Numbered from the stretch's first letter, positions 50,800 through 59,481 are shown. The stretch: 64,000 bases of DNA from Anaerolineales bacterium (GCA_014379595.1 JACMLM010000008.1:62001-126000); one strand, 5' to 3'. Program-made: numbers and translations. Notes: generated by a model from the letters alone, not told the origin.

Positions 50800-52011
50800 A
50801 TGGACTTCTCCCTTTCACAAGAACATCAAATGACGCAAAAGATGGTGCGTGATTTCGCTCAAAAAGAGATCACCCCCGTTATTAAAGAGTACGACCGCAA
50901 GCAGGAGCCGATCCCTTTCGCGCTTAAACGCATGGGTGAGCTTGGTATCTTGGGCATTTGCTTCCCTGTCCGCTACGGCGGTCAAGGCATGGATTACATC
51001 TCTCTCGGCCTCGCCTGCGAGGAACTCGAAGCTGTGGATACATCCTTGCGCGTTGCTATGTCTGTGCATACGGGCTTGTGCGCCACAAATCTCTTTCAGT
51101 GGGGAACTGAGGAGCAGAAGGAAAAATTCCTTGTGCCGCTCGCAAAAGGCCAAAAGATAGGATGCGGCGCTTTTACAGAATCAGGCATGGGGTCGGATGT
51201 GGCGGCGATGGTTACCTCTGCAAAACGAGACGGCGACTTTTACATCCTGAACGGCGAAAAAATGTGGATCTCGCTCGCATCCAAAGCGGACCTGGCACTT
51301 GTCACCGTTAAAACGAATCCGTCGGCGCGAAAGGCATCAGATGGGTTATCCACTTTCATCGTAGACTTGCACAGCGCAGGCGTGAAGACGGGCGACTTAC
51401 ATGGCAAGCTCGGTGTGCGCGCAGGCTCAACAGGCTGGATATCATTCACAGATGTAAAAGTTCCTATAGCAAATCGTATAGGCGAAGAAGGCGAGGGGTT
51501 CAAGATAACCATGTCTGGCTTTGACCACGGACGTTATACAGTAGCATCTGGCGCGACAGGCATTATCCGCGCTGCGTTGGAAGCAAGTGTGAAGTACGCC
51601 CAGACCCGCAAGACATTCGGAAAATCAATTGGCGAGCATCAATTGATTCAAGAGAAGATCGCGAAGATGGCACAGGATTATGAAATTGCGCGCTTGTTAT
51701 ATTTACAAGTAGGCTGGCTAAAGAACGAAGGCCAACGCCCCACACGTGAAACATCTTATGCAAAGAAGTTCGCTACCGAAGCATCATTCGCTGCCGCGGC
51801 AGAAGCCATTCAAATCCACGGTGCGTATGGATATAGTGACGAGTACGATGTGGAACGTTATCTGCGCAACTCAAAAGGCGCGATGATCTATGAAGGCAGT
51901 TCCGAAGTGCAAGTGTTGATCCAGGCGGGTTACGCCCTCGGCCAGCGGACGGATAAGCCCCTGCGCTGTGAGCTGCCCGCATATGATGAAAATTTATGGC
52001 AAGGCAGGTAA
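50800..52011 (+). CDS. Acyl-CoA dehydrogenase
   Basis: 403 residues. FTESGMGSDVAAMV and WISLASKAD are the FAD-binding loops, RKTFGKSIGEHQLIQEKIA and IHGAYGYSDEYDVERYLRN complete the fold, and the base is E365 in MIYEGSSEVQ. It oxidises acyl-CoA to enoyl-CoA and passes electrons to ETF, whose genes lie 2 kb downstream (53809-55565). The chain-length or substrate class cannot be read from this. CGGAG precedes the ATG. Confidence 0.92.
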   Translation: MDFSLSQEHQMTQKMVRDFAQKEITPVIKEYDRKQEPIPFALKRMGELGILGICFPVRYGGQGMDYISLGLACEELEAVDTSLRVAMSVHTGLCATNLFQWGTEEQKEKFLVPLAKGQKIGCGAFTESGMGSDVAAMVTSAKRDGDFYILNGEKMWISLASKADLALVTVKTNPSARKASDGLSTFIVDLHSAGVKTGDLHGKLGVRAGSTGWISFTDVKVPIANRIGEEGEGFKITMSGFDHGRYTVASGATGIIRAALEASVKYAQTRKTFGKSIGEHQLIQEKIAKMAQDYEIARLLYLQVGWLKNEGQRPTRETSYAKKFATEASFAAAAEAIQIHGAYGYSDEYDVERYLRNSKGAMIYEGSSEVQVLIQAGYALGQRTDKPLRCELPAYDENLWQGR

Positions 52012-52014
52012 ACC

Positions 52015-52305
52015 ATGGATGTTGAACCTCTGTATACAAAGATCGATAAATCAATTCAGGTCAATGCTGGTGTGATCGTGCTGGAGAATCCACAAGGATT
52101 CCCGCGCAACGAAACCAATTTGTATTTAATCGGGCAGAGCGGAAAGATCATCTGGAAAGCTGAAAAACCAGATATAAACGCTTCCTTTTCACGCGTCAAA
52201 CTTAATGAAGATGGTGATACTTTTGCCGCTTACACAGTTAACGGTCACGCTTGTGAGTTGGATTTACAGACAGGGAAGTTGATTAGTTTTACAAGTATTC
52301 AGTAA
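52015..52305 (+). CDS. Small protein of unknown function
   Basis: 96 residues starting 4 bases after the acyl-CoA dehydrogenase stop. The pattern of alternating strands and GQSGKIIWKAEKP, NEDGDTFAAYT and LDLQTGKLISF suggests a small beta-propeller-blade or beta-sandwich fragment, but no family is recognised. The close spacing indicates the same operon. Confidence 0.55.
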   Translation: MDVEPLYTKIDKSIQVNAGVIVLENPQGFPRNETNLYLIGQSGKIIWKAEKPDINASFSRVKLNEDGDTFAAYTVNGHACELDLQTGKLISFTSIQ

Positions 52306-52309
52306 AGAG

Positions 52310-52366
52310 AAGTTAACAAGTTAGCAGGTTTGAACGTTCAAACGTTTCAACTTGCAACCTTTAAAC
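52310..52366. repeat. Dispersed inverted repeat with octamer-phased arm
   Basis: AAGTTAAC-AAGTTAGC-AGGTTTGAAC reads in 8-base steps (52310-52335), then GTTCAAAC and AACTTG fold back. The centre GTTTGAACGTTCAAAC (52328-52343) is a perfect 16-bp palindrome. It shares the AACAAGT-GC/AC-AGG type of arm with 43139. Confidence 0.6.
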
Positions 52367-52371
52367 TCACT

Positions 52372-52656
52372 ATGATAAAAGGCTTCCTGAATCTTCCCTG
52401 GTTCGCGTGGACTGGACTCGCTCTCATGATCGCGATAATCTACTATTTCGTGTGGCCACATAAAACAGAGACCAATTTCACAAACTTCCGCTTTTTCGTT
52501 ATCCGTTACGCACATACATTGACATGGTTATTACTCGCAATTAACTTCTTCCTACGCGGCCTCTCCCCTTCCTACAATGGCGCAGCGAATTTAATTGCAG
52601 CGGTTGGTGGGTTGGTATATTTGTTATTTATGATAATGACATTCATGGTGAAATAA
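52372..52656 (+). CDS. Small membrane protein, three helices
   Basis: 94 residues from ATG 52372. A TTG 42 bases upstream is in frame. It has three hydrophobic segments (about 8-27, 43-63, 70-92). No family is recognised. The ATG of the next gene overlaps the stop (TAATG), so they are translationally coupled. Confidence 0.55.
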   Translation: MIKGFLNLPWFAWTGLALMIAIIYYFVWPHKTETNFTNFRFFVIRYAHTLTWLLLAINFFLRGLSPSYNGAANLIAAVGGLVYLLFMIMTFMVK

Positions 52657-53444
52657 TGTTCATTCAAGAAAATCGAACCAAACTTAAACTGAAATCTGGT
52701 CAGCCAGCATATGGTGTGTTATCCACTTCAGACGACCCACAACTCGCGGAGTTATTCGGCCTGGCAGGTTTTGACTATTACATGCTGGATGCGGAACATG
52801 GATTATTAGACTCTGTTCAAGTAATAAATGTGATTCGAGCCTGTGAATCAGTAAACATGACCCCGCTGGTACGGATCGGCTCCAAAGACCCAAAAATCGT
52901 CCTGCAATATATGGATGCAGGCATGATGGGCGTGATGATGCCCGGGCTTGAGTCTGTGGACGAGGTGAAGATGCTGATCGATGCTGTAAAATATGCTCCG
53001 CTTGGAAAACGCGGAATGGGAATCACTCGCGCATCGGGCTATGTAGCGGTTGGACAGGATGCAGTTGACTATATCAACTTCACCAATGAGCAGACAATGG
53101 TCATTCCGCAGTTTGAAGACCCAGCTTTGATAGACCGCTTTGAAGAAATGATTTCTCTCCCTGGAGTGGATACAGTCGTTATCGGCCCACGCGACCTCTC
53201 ACTCAACATGGGATTCCCCGATGGGCCGAATCATCCTGAAGTGCAAGAGATGATCGACCGAGTAGTAGCTATATGCAAAAAGTCAAATGTCTCGGCTGGG
53301 ATTACAGCTGGCACACGCGCGGACTCTGCGAAGCAAGTGGCACGTGGCGCGACAATGATTCTGGCAATTGCGCAATTTGTGATTACAGCTGGCTCAAAGG
53401 AATTTTTGCCTGGAAGTAGCGACTCTCCACTTGCGATAGGATAA
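52656..53444 (+). CDS. HpcH/HpaI family aldolase (class II, citrate-lyase-like)
   Basis: 262 residues. The barrel motifs GFDYYMLDAEHGLLD, TPLVRIGSKDPKIVLQYMDAGMMGVMMPGLE and GKRGMGITRASGY, and IGPRDLSLNMGFPDG, are those of 2,4-dihydroxyhept-2-ene-1,7-dioate aldolase / macrophomate synthase-like enzymes, which form or split 2-oxo-3-deoxy acids with a divalent metal. The acidic metal ligands in DAEHG and in MPGLE are present. It is coupled to the upstream membrane gene. Confidence 0.8.
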   Translation: MFIQENRTKLKLKSGQPAYGVLSTSDDPQLAELFGLAGFDYYMLDAEHGLLDSVQVINVIRACESVNMTPLVRIGSKDPKIVLQYMDAGMMGVMMPGLESVDEVKMLIDAVKYAPLGKRGMGITRASGYVAVGQDAVDYINFTNEQTMVIPQFEDPALIDRFEEMISLPGVDTVVIGPRDLSLNMGFPDGPNHPEVQEMIDRVVAICKKSNVSAGITAGTRADSAKQVARGATMILAIAQFVITAGSKEFLPGSSDSPLAIG

Positions 53445-53492
53445 GGGCAGGGTAGTGATTATGACTTTCATGTTTGACAGACAGGATGTATA

Positions 53493-53771
53493 GTGCTTAT
53501 GGAATCAAAATCAACTGACATCCTTGTGTTATTAATATTTACGGCATTGTGGTTCTATCAGTTATACAAAATCTGGTTTCAGATCGATGATGAGTACAAA
53601 AAAGCATTAGAAAGATCAAATTGGATACCAAAATGGTTATATCCTTTCAAGAATGTTACTGATGATTTTCTAAGCGACAAGAAACAATGGATTATTATGT
53701 CAAGAGTTGGAAGTATTTTAATGACGATAATAGTAATATGGGCAAATATACAAATATTATTCATTCACTAA
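53493..53771 (+). CDS. Small membrane protein
   Basis: 92 residues from a GTG start with AGGA 6 bases upstream. ATG 53499 is the alternative. It has two membrane segments, at about 9-27 and 71-91, with a charged WFQIDDEYKKALERSN loop between. More AT-rich than its neighbours. Unknown family. Confidence 0.5.
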   Translation: MLMESKSTDILVLLIFTALWFYQLYKIWFQIDDEYKKALERSNWIPKWLYPFKNVTDDFLSDKKQWIIMSRVGSILMTIIVIWANIQILFIH

Positions 53772-53808
53772 TTCGATAAATTGAATTCATAAATCAAGGA
53801 GTACTACT

Positions 53809-54579
53809 TTGAAAATCATCGCATGTATCAAGCAAGTACCAGACTCGGAGGCGAAGGTCAAAGCCGAGGGTGGGAAAATATCTTGGGGAGATTCACCATT
53901 AGTCATCAACCCATTTGACGAGTACGCGGTCGAAGGTGCGCTTCAACAAAAAGAAGCAACTGGCGGCACAGTCACGGCGTTGTGTGTCGGCCCTGAGTCC
54001 GCCAGGGACGCGCTCAAGCACGCCCTCGCAATGGGCGCAGATGACGCGGTGCTCGTCTCAGATGCGGCACTTGCAGAATTAGATACCCTCGGCGCGGCGC
54101 GTGTGCTGGCGGCCGCAATCAACAAGATCGGCGGCGCAGATATGGTCGTCTTTGGCCGTCAGACTCTCGACAACGGCGCAGGCCTCACCCCTGCACAAAC
54201 AGCAAGAGTCCTCGGGTGGCCAATGCTTGGACTGGCGGGCAGCATAAAGGTCGACAGTGGAAGCGTAACTGTTGAACGAGTCATCGAAGAGGGCAGGCAA
54301 ACTGTCAATGCAAAATTGCCCGCCGTGATCAGCGTCGTGCAAAGCATTGGCGAACCGCGCTATCCATCGTTCATGGGCATTCGTAAAGCGTCGAAAGCTG
54401 AAATTCCAGTTTGGTCATTGAGCGACATCAATGCAACTGCGCCCGCACCCATCGTGACACGCACCGAATTAATGAACCCACCCACGCGCGACACCACAGT
54501 AGAAATCATCACGGGCGAAAGCCCCGCCGAGATCGCCGAAAAACTCGCCGACAAAATTCTCGCGGAGAAAGTGCTATGA
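53809..54579 (+). CDS. etfB: Electron transfer flavoprotein subunit beta
   Basis: 256 residues from a TTG start with AAGGAG 7 bases upstream. IKQVPDSEAKVK, NPFDEYAVEGALQ, and GADMVVFGRQTLDNGAGLTPAQTARVLG are the AMP-binding beta-subunit motifs, and LPAVISVVQSIGEPRYPSFMGIRKA follows. With EtfA it accepts electrons from acyl-CoA dehydrogenases. etfA overlaps its stop by 4 bases (ATGA). Confidence 0.92.
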   Translation: MKIIACIKQVPDSEAKVKAEGGKISWGDSPLVINPFDEYAVEGALQQKEATGGTVTALCVGPESARDALKHALAMGADDAVLVSDAALAELDTLGAARVLAAAINKIGGADMVVFGRQTLDNGAGLTPAQTARVLGWPMLGLAGSIKVDSGSVTVERVIEEGRQTVNAKLPAVISVVQSIGEPRYPSFMGIRKASKAEIPVWSLSDINATAPAPIVTRTELMNPPTRDTTVEIITGESPAEIAEKLADKILAEKVL

Positions 54580-55565
54580 AAACTTTAGTTTATGTTGACC
54601 ACTTCAAAGGCGAAGTGCAGCCAGCTTCGTGGGAGGCGCTCGGCCTCGCAAAAAGTTTTGGCACAGCAGTTGCGTTGGTGTTTGGTACTGGCGTGGATGC
54701 GATTGCAAAAGCCGCATTTGAATTTGGCGCCGATGAAGTGATCGTCGTGGATGATTCCGCGCTAACAGATTATCGCGCTGAACCGTATGCATCCACTCTT
54801 TCGGCGCTCGCATCTTCATCTAGCCCAGACCTGATTCTGTTTCCTGCAACTACTCGAACCCGCGAGCTGGCTGCCATGTCTGCTGTGGATTTATCCACTG
54901 GTGTGATTACTGATGTCACAAGCTTGGAAGTAAATGGTGATCAATTAATTGCAACCCGCCCGATCTATGAAGGAAAATTGTTTGAGAAAACAGTTTGTTC
55001 GAGCAAGCCCGTCATGGCAACCATCCGCGGACGTGCATTCCCCAAGCCCGCTCAAACAGCAGACAAAACAGGCACGCTCACAAAAGGCGATGCAAAGACA
55101 GATGCAATTACAACTGTTCAGGGTTATGCCGCTTCTGAAAGCAAAGTCAGTTTGGGCGACGCAGGCATCATCGTCTCTGGTGGACGTGGCGTAAGTAACA
55201 ATCCATCACTCGGCATGGATGAAAAATCCACTGCGCAAGTAGGCTTTGAATTAGTCAGGCAATTGGCTTCTGTACTAGGCGGCGCAGTTGGTGCAAGCCG
55301 CGCTGCTGTAGATGCTGGTTATATTCCCTATGCAAATCAAGTCGGGCAAACAGGCAAAGTCGTCGCACCTGATCTTTATATCGCCTGCGGCATTTCAGGA
55401 GCCATCCAGCACATCGCAGGCATCCGCTCTGCAAAGACAGTCATCGCCATCAACAAAGACGCTGACGCGCCGATCTTCAAAGTTGCTAGATATGGCGTGG
55501 TTGGCGATCTGTTCCAGATTGTCCCTGCATTGACAGAGGCATTGAAGAAGAAATTGGGGAAGTAG
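54576..55565 (+). CDS. etfA: Electron transfer flavoprotein subunit alpha
   Basis: 329 residues from ATG 54576. The frame opens far upstream inside etfB, but that segment is antisense-like junk. [58 protein letters not shown] and NKDADAPIF are the FAD-binding motifs of the C-terminal domain. With EtfB it carries electrons to ETF:quinone oxidoreductase or a like acceptor. No ETF-QO gene is in the window. A 42-bp palindrome follows the stop by 29 bases. Confidence 0.93.
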   Translation: MKTLVYVDHFKGEVQPASWEALGLAKSFGTAVALVFGTGVDAIAKAAFEFGADEVIVVDDSALTDYRAEPYASTLSALASSSSPDLILFPATTRTRELAAMSAVDLSTGVITDVTSLEVNGDQLIATRPIYEGKLFEKTVCSSKPVMATIRGRAFPKPAQTADKTGTLTKGDAKTDAITTVQGYAASESKVSLGDAGIIVSGGRGVSNNPSLGMDEKSTAQVGFELVRQLASVLGGAVGASRAAVDAGYIPYANQVGQTGKVVAPDLYIACGISGAIQHIAGIRSAKTVIAINKDADAPIFKVARYGVVGDLFQIVPALTEALKKKLGK

Positions 55566-55594
55566 GAACGAATAACCAAGTTTATATTATTAAC

Positions 55595-55636
55595 ACTCCC
55601 TTTCTCCAACTCCTTAAGGAGTTGGAGAAAGGGAGT
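55595..55636. repeat. Perfect 42-bp palindrome
   Basis: The two 21-base arms are exact reverse complements with no spacer. The left arm starts ACTCCCTTTCTCC and the centre is CCTTAAGG. It lies between etfA and an AT-rich gene, and no T run follows. It could be a terminator hairpin for etfA or a cruciform-prone site. Confidence 0.75.
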
Positions 55637-55657
55637 AGCTAAGCATAAGGTTAAATA

Positions 55658-56800
55658 ATGAAAAAAGGGCGAACAAATCGAAGCTTCTTAATTGACGCTA
55701 AATACATATTCCTCATTATTATATTCATATCTACCGCATTTGCCATTATTTTATATAATATTTTAATTGCCATTCCCATCTACGCAACATCAAATCCTGA
55801 AGTTGAAAAGTTCCTTGCGGAATCAGCCAAACTTGAAGAATTTGAGTCCATTGACATAAATGTATCAAGTAATAGTATCGATTTGTACTACTCTTTAATT
55901 CCTGACGGTTCAGGTATAGTTTTTGTTGATGTTCTGCAAGGAAAAGACCCCATCCAGAATCCAAGCAAATATATATTTAAGTATTTTGACTTTAAGACTA
56001 GAGAAACCTTTGAAATTAACGAAATTGTATTTAATGAAGAATACAATTACAGGGGACAACATCCTTATATTTATTGGCTGGATAAGAACAAAGCACTTAT
56101 AGGAGCACAAACATACATAGGACTATGCAACCCCAATATCCTAAATAGTGCTGTTATCTTTTCTCCTAGCAACGATAATTTACAACAACCTATTGAATGC
56201 ATAAACAGGACCAAGTCCAACGAAACATATGATGAATTATTCAATCAATTTTACTTAAACTACAGTAAGGATGAAAAAACATATATTATTTATAAAGTAC
56301 TCTATAAAGTTCAATATTCTGACGCATCATACATTCTTATCAATAACAATGGGAAATCATATGTTTTAGGGAATTACATAGATGAACGCGTCTCTGGTAA
56401 AGAGAAATTGCTATATACTGAGTTTGACAAAATATCTTTAGGCGAGATGAGAAACGTAGAGAGTTATACATACCCTCCTCTAAAAGAAGTTACAAAAAAC
56501 CATTCAATATACAAACAATATTATTTTACAGAAAAAGTGCTATTTGATTGTCAAGGGCTTGCGTGCTTTGGAGGGGAATGGGGAGGGCATAGTTTTATTG
56601 AAATATATAACTCTTTTAATGAAAAGGTACAAACGATTTATCTTGGTCAGTCATCTATGATGGGTGGTGCAGCACTCAGACCGATTGGATATGAGGGGTA
56701 CTGGTCAGATAGTGATCAAATTATTATTTTGAGATGCTCGGAGTATCGCGAACATTTTTGCAGCCAGCTCAAGCTTTTTTATATTGACCCAGAAAAATAA
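55658..56800 (+). CDS. Membrane-anchored protein of unknown function, AT-rich
   Basis: 380 residues with one N-terminal membrane helix (about 15-37), then a long extracytoplasmic domain rich in Tyr, Asn and Ile. The codon use is clearly more AT-rich than etfA or the act genes. No family is recognised. A paired Cys set ([16 protein letters not shown], and [13 protein letters not shown] near the end) suggests disulfides. The composition suggests a recent acquisition. Confidence 0.6.
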   Translation: MKKGRTNRSFLIDAKYIFLIIIFISTAFAIILYNILIAIPIYATSNPEVEKFLAESAKLEEFESIDINVSSNSIDLYYSLIPDGSGIVFVDVLQGKDPIQNPSKYIFKYFDFKTRETFEINEIVFNEEYNYRGQHPYIYWLDKNKALIGAQTYIGLCNPNILNSAVIFSPSNDNLQQPIECINRTKSNETYDELFNQFYLNYSKDEKTYIIYKVLYKVQYSDASYILINNNGKSYVLGNYIDERVSGKEKLLYTEFDKISLGEMRNVESYTYPPLKEVTKNHSIYKQYYFTEKVLFDCQGLACFGGEWGGHSFIEIYNSFNEKVQTIYLGQSSMMGGAALRPIGYEGYWSDSDQIIILRCSEYREHFCSQLKLFYIDPEK

Positions 56801-56867
56801 TATGGGATATATCCTCAGTTCATTAGGATGAGGCGATAGATGAAATAGGAAAGTAATTGATTATGAG

Positions 56868-56880
56868 GGTGCGACGCACC
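56868..56880. repeat. Solo REP-like copy
   Basis: GGTGCGACGCACC, preceded by TTATGAG as in copy A, in the 223-base gap before the FGE-like gene. The opposing half is not found. The next 50 bases hold an unrelated perfect inverted repeat, ATTGCGAGT (56893-56901) and ACTCGCAAT (56915-56923). Confidence 0.5.
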
Positions 56881-57011
56881 CATGCTTAGCAGATTGCGAG
56901 TCTTTGCAATATTCACTCGCAATTCATTAATTCAGGGAGAACATTGGAAAGAGAAGGAATGGTTATCATAAAATATGCTTAGCGATTATGAAATAATACT
57001 TTCCAGTTGAT

Positions 57012-57017
57012 TATAAT
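57012..57017 (+). promoter_or_regulatory. -10 element of the FGE-like gene (leaderless type)
   Basis: TATAAT, 6 bases before ATG 57024. Confidence 0.5.
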
Positions 57018-57023
57018 CAAGGA

Positions 57024-57941
57024 ATGAATATCTTCAAAAACAAAAAATTTCATATCATCATTATGCTTGGCATAATTGTGGCAGTAAGCATTGCTTTGGT
57101 ATTAAATCTTGATTTTCTACTTCGTGCCATGCATAGTTATCAAAATGGAACATTAACGGAAGAAAAGTTCCGTTTGGATATTGCATCTTTCAATTTGGGC
57201 AGAAAGTCACCTGTTACACCAATTGATAAAAAGATATCAGCAATGGATGGGATGGTACAGGTCTATGTCCCTGACGGAGAATTTATCATGGGGGAAGATC
57301 ATGAATTAAAAAAACCAGATGCCCCAAAACATGTTGTCTATCTTGATGCCTTTTGGATGGATCGCGTGGAAGTGACCAATGCCATGTATCGGAAATGCCT
57401 GCGGGGAAATGAATGTATAGTTCCCGTCTCAGATAATATTTATTACAATAACTGGATATACCGCGATCATCCCATAGTTTATGTAACCTGGGATCAGGCC
57501 AACGCTTATTGTCACTGGGCAGATCGCCGCCTCCCTACCGAAGCGGAATGGGAAAAAGCTGCCCGCGGCACAGACGGACGTATATATCCATGGGGGAATA
57601 AACAGCCAAATCCACGCCAGGCAAATTATGCAGGCACACTGATACAGGAATCAGTTTCGGCATTTCGTTATCCTTTAGGAGCCAGTCCATACGATGTGTT
57701 GAACATGTCAGGCAATGTCCGTGAGTGGGTTGCAGACTGGTTTGACGCTGACTACTATTCGTATTCTCCCTATGCCAACCCCCAAGGACCAGAAACTGGC
57801 GAGGAACGCGTCTTACGCAGTACTTCCTACAACGAAGACGGACGCGAGATCGTGGTGACAAGCCGTTTACGGCATGAGCCAGAGTCCGCTGGGCTGAGTC
57901 GCGGTTTCCGTTGTGCACAAGACGCAGATAGAAACAAATAA
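57024..57941 (+). CDS. SUMF1/formylglycine-generating-enzyme-like protein, membrane-anchored
   Basis: 305 residues. An N-terminal membrane helix (12-30) leads to an FGE-sulfatase domain: EFIMGEDHE, VEVTNAMYRKCL, PIVYVTWDQANAYCHWADRRLPTEAEWEKAARG, YPWG, SGNVREWVADWFD, and SRGFRC. The block that in true FGE reads RGGSW is VLRSTSYN here, and the two catalytic cysteines are not recognisable, so it is more likely a non-FGE member such as an ergothioneine- or cell-surface-type module. Confidence 0.75.
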   Translation: MNIFKNKKFHIIIMLGIIVAVSIALVLNLDFLLRAMHSYQNGTLTEEKFRLDIASFNLGRKSPVTPIDKKISAMDGMVQVYVPDGEFIMGEDHELKKPDAPKHVVYLDAFWMDRVEVTNAMYRKCLRGNECIVPVSDNIYYNNWIYRDHPIVYVTWDQANAYCHWADRRLPTEAEWEKAARGTDGRIYPWGNKQPNPRQANYAGTLIQESVSAFRYPLGASPYDVLNMSGNVREWVADWFDADYYSYSPYANPQGPETGEERVLRSTSYNEDGREIVVTSRLRHEPESAGLSRGFRCAQDADRNK

Positions 57942-57981
57942 GCATAAAAGCGCTTGCAAGCGCCGTCATTTTATTTATCGC

Positions 57982-58010
57982 TTGTCATAAAAACAACACG
58001 TTGGTATAAT
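57982..58010 (+). promoter_or_regulatory. Promoter of tRNA-Ser
   Basis: -35 TTGTCA (57982-57987), 17-base spacer, -10 TATAAT (58005-58010), 20 bases before the tRNA. Confidence 0.75.
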
Positions 58011-58030
58011 TTGCCCGCTTGACTCGAAAT

Positions 58031-58120
58031 GGAGAGGTCGCGTAGTCTGGCTTAGCGCGCACGCTTGGAAAGCGTGTAACCCACAAAGGTTCGCGGGTTC
58101 GAATCCCGCTCTCTCCGCCA
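58031..58120 (+). tRNA. tRNA-Ser (anticodon GGA)
   Basis: 90 nt with encoded CCA. The anticodon arm CACGC-TTGGAAA-GCGTG reads GGA. A long variable arm and GGTTCGAATCC are typical of serine tRNA. Confidence 0.94.
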
Positions 58121-58121
58121 G

Positions 58122-58152
58122 AAAAACGTCTCACTTGTTGAGACGTTTTTGT
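58122..58152 (+). terminator. Terminator of tRNA-Ser
   Basis: AAAAACGTCTCA (58122-58133) pairs with TGAGACGTTTTT (58139-58150), T tail. Confidence 0.9.
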
Positions 58153-58155
58153 TTT

Positions 58156-58209
58156 AGGTTCGCGCGTCCCCATTGAGGGGATGATATTCAAATCCCGCTC
58201 TCTCCGCCA
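58156..58209 (+). repeat. Partial duplicate of the tRNA-Ser 3' end (att-like)
   Basis: AATCCCGCTCTCTCCGCCA at 58191-58209 is a 19-bp exact repeat of 58102-58120, the 3' end of tRNA-Ser including CCA. GGTTCGCG is also repeated upstream (58088-58095 and 58157-58164). The rest of this second copy is degraded. Such a copy is what an integrase using a tRNA 3' end leaves behind. Confidence 0.7.
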
Positions 58210-58215
58210 TATAAT

Positions 58216-58248
58216 AAAAAGACCTGATTTTATAATCAGGTCTTTTTT
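58216..58248. terminator. Bidirectional terminator at the act locus end
   Basis: GACCTGATT (58221-58229) pairs with AATCAGGTC (58234-58242) and is flanked by A and T runs. It serves the minus-strand gene ending at 58259. Confidence 0.9.
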
Positions 58249-58258
58249 GATTAATCAA

Positions 58259-58948
58259 TTATGGTGTTGGAGTAACCGTCGGCGCTTCTGTAGGAGATAT
58301 CGTTGCCGTCGGGTCTGCAATTGGAAGCGGTGTCCCTGCAAAGATCACAAGATCAGAATCAATTTCTGCATGGCCAGGGATATCGTCTTTGCTTGTGGAT
58401 ATGAATTCATATAGTAATGAATCATTCCAATCCCCACCGCCGAGAATATCTGTACCTTGCGATTCTGCATCGGCACGGCGTGAACCAGACATGATTCCCG
58501 CGTAGCTGCTCAAATCCAACTGTGCAGGAGAAATAGTCACATCTACTGAATGACAGGAAACACAGGAAAATGAACCTGAATACCAGAAATTTGCTTCCAG
58601 GAAAAGCGGTTCCACTTCTTCAAATGTAGATTCACAATTCTGACCGTTGATATCTGTGAATTGAAAAGTTTCGGTTTCGGAAGAGCCAGCCTCAACCCAT
58701 GCCCCGATCAAATCTACTGCTGCGACCTGACATTGGTCAGATACAACCACAACACCATCACCAGTTTCTCGGGCCTGTAAAGTGGCGGGCAAAAGTGTGG
58801 GGATCGGAGTACGGTCTATTTGAGGCGCGCCGCGTTTGCAGGTTAATGTAAATCCGCAGGAGCTCACAAATAGAAAGCTAAGCCATATGGATACAACTAT
58901 AAAAAACACGATCAATGTGCCATAAATATATCTGCGTACATCATTCAT
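58259..58948 (-). CDS. Membrane-anchored monohaem c-type cytochrome-like protein at the act locus end
   Basis: 229 residues from ATG 58948, 11 bases after the actE stop. A frame extension upstream overlaps actE. It has an N-terminal membrane helix (8-30), then one c-type haem site CVSCH at 129-133 and a Thr/Pro-rich tail ending in TPTVTPTP. Two more Cys pairs lie before the haem site. An axial Met is not obvious. It is where actF usually sits in this kind of cluster, so it may be a substitute electron carrier of the complex. Confidence 0.6.
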   Translation of the reverse strand: MNDVRRYIYGTLIVFFIVVSIWLSFLFVSSCGFTLTCKRGAPQIDRTPIPTLLPATLQARETGDGVVVVSDQCQVAAVDLIGAWVEAGSSETETFQFTDINGQNCESTFEEVEPLFLEANFWYSGSFSCVSCHSVDVTISPAQLDLSSYAGIMSGSRRADAESQGTDILGGGDWNDSLLYEFISTSKDDIPGHAEIDSDLVIFAGTPLPIADPTATISPTEAPTVTPTP

Positions 58949-58959
58949 ACGAGTGCTTC

Positions 58960-59481
58960 CTATTGATCTTCCGCTGCCTGAAGCGTGCGGATGAAGTTTA
59001 CTAAATCCCAACGTTCACGAACGGTAAGATTTTCATTCAATGCGGGCATATAACCTGATCCAGTACCATTACTAATGGTAAGAAAGAGGGTGCCATCATC
59101 CTTGCTTTGGACCAGCTCACTTGAAAGATCAGCTGGCTTCTTCTTAACCAGAAAGGCTGAGATAGGGCCATTGCCTGCTGCAGTTTCTCCATGGCACATC
59201 TGACAATGAGTACTGAAGAGTTGTGTACCTCGTGCAACGGAAACATCATCTGCAGGTACTGGATTCAAAGGCGAGCCGGCTCCGGGAACATAGGCCGGCC
59301 CTTCTATCGGGATGGATTGTGCAGGTACAGGTAATGGATGCTCTTGTGAAGCATAAGAGGGCTGAATCTCCATGAAGCTGACCCAATCAATTTTGACGAT
59401 ATCGTAGGAAAACACCAGGACCATTCCTAAAAGAAGCCCAAGCGTAAGGAATACCCAGAATAATTGCTTGAGGAGTCTCAT
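58960..59481 (-). CDS. actE: Alternative complex III cytochrome c subunit ActE
   Basis: 173 residues with an N-terminal membrane anchor (10-26), a single haem site CQMCH at 93-97 and an axial Met at M145 in GYMPAL. In the ActABCDEF complex this is the small c-type cytochrome that passes electrons toward an oxidase or soluble carrier. Its ATG overlaps the actD stop by 4 bases. Confidence 0.85.
   Translation of the reverse strand: MRLLKQLFWVFLTLGLLLGMVLVFSYDIVKIDWVSFMEIQPSYASQEHPLPVPAQSIPIEGPAYVPGAGSPLNPVPADDVSVARGTQLFSTHCQMCHGETAAGNGPISAFLVKKKPADLSSELVQSKDDGTLFLTISNGTGSGYMPALNENLTVRERWDLVNFIRTLQAAEDQ

Noticed and set aside
54411-54575. Upstream extension of etfA
   Set aside because: It lies inside etfB, is rich in His and Arg, and the true ATG overlaps the etfB stop in the normal ATGA way.
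57985-58191. Minus-strand frame over tRNA-Ser
   Set aside because: It is the antisense translation of the tRNA, a common false gene.
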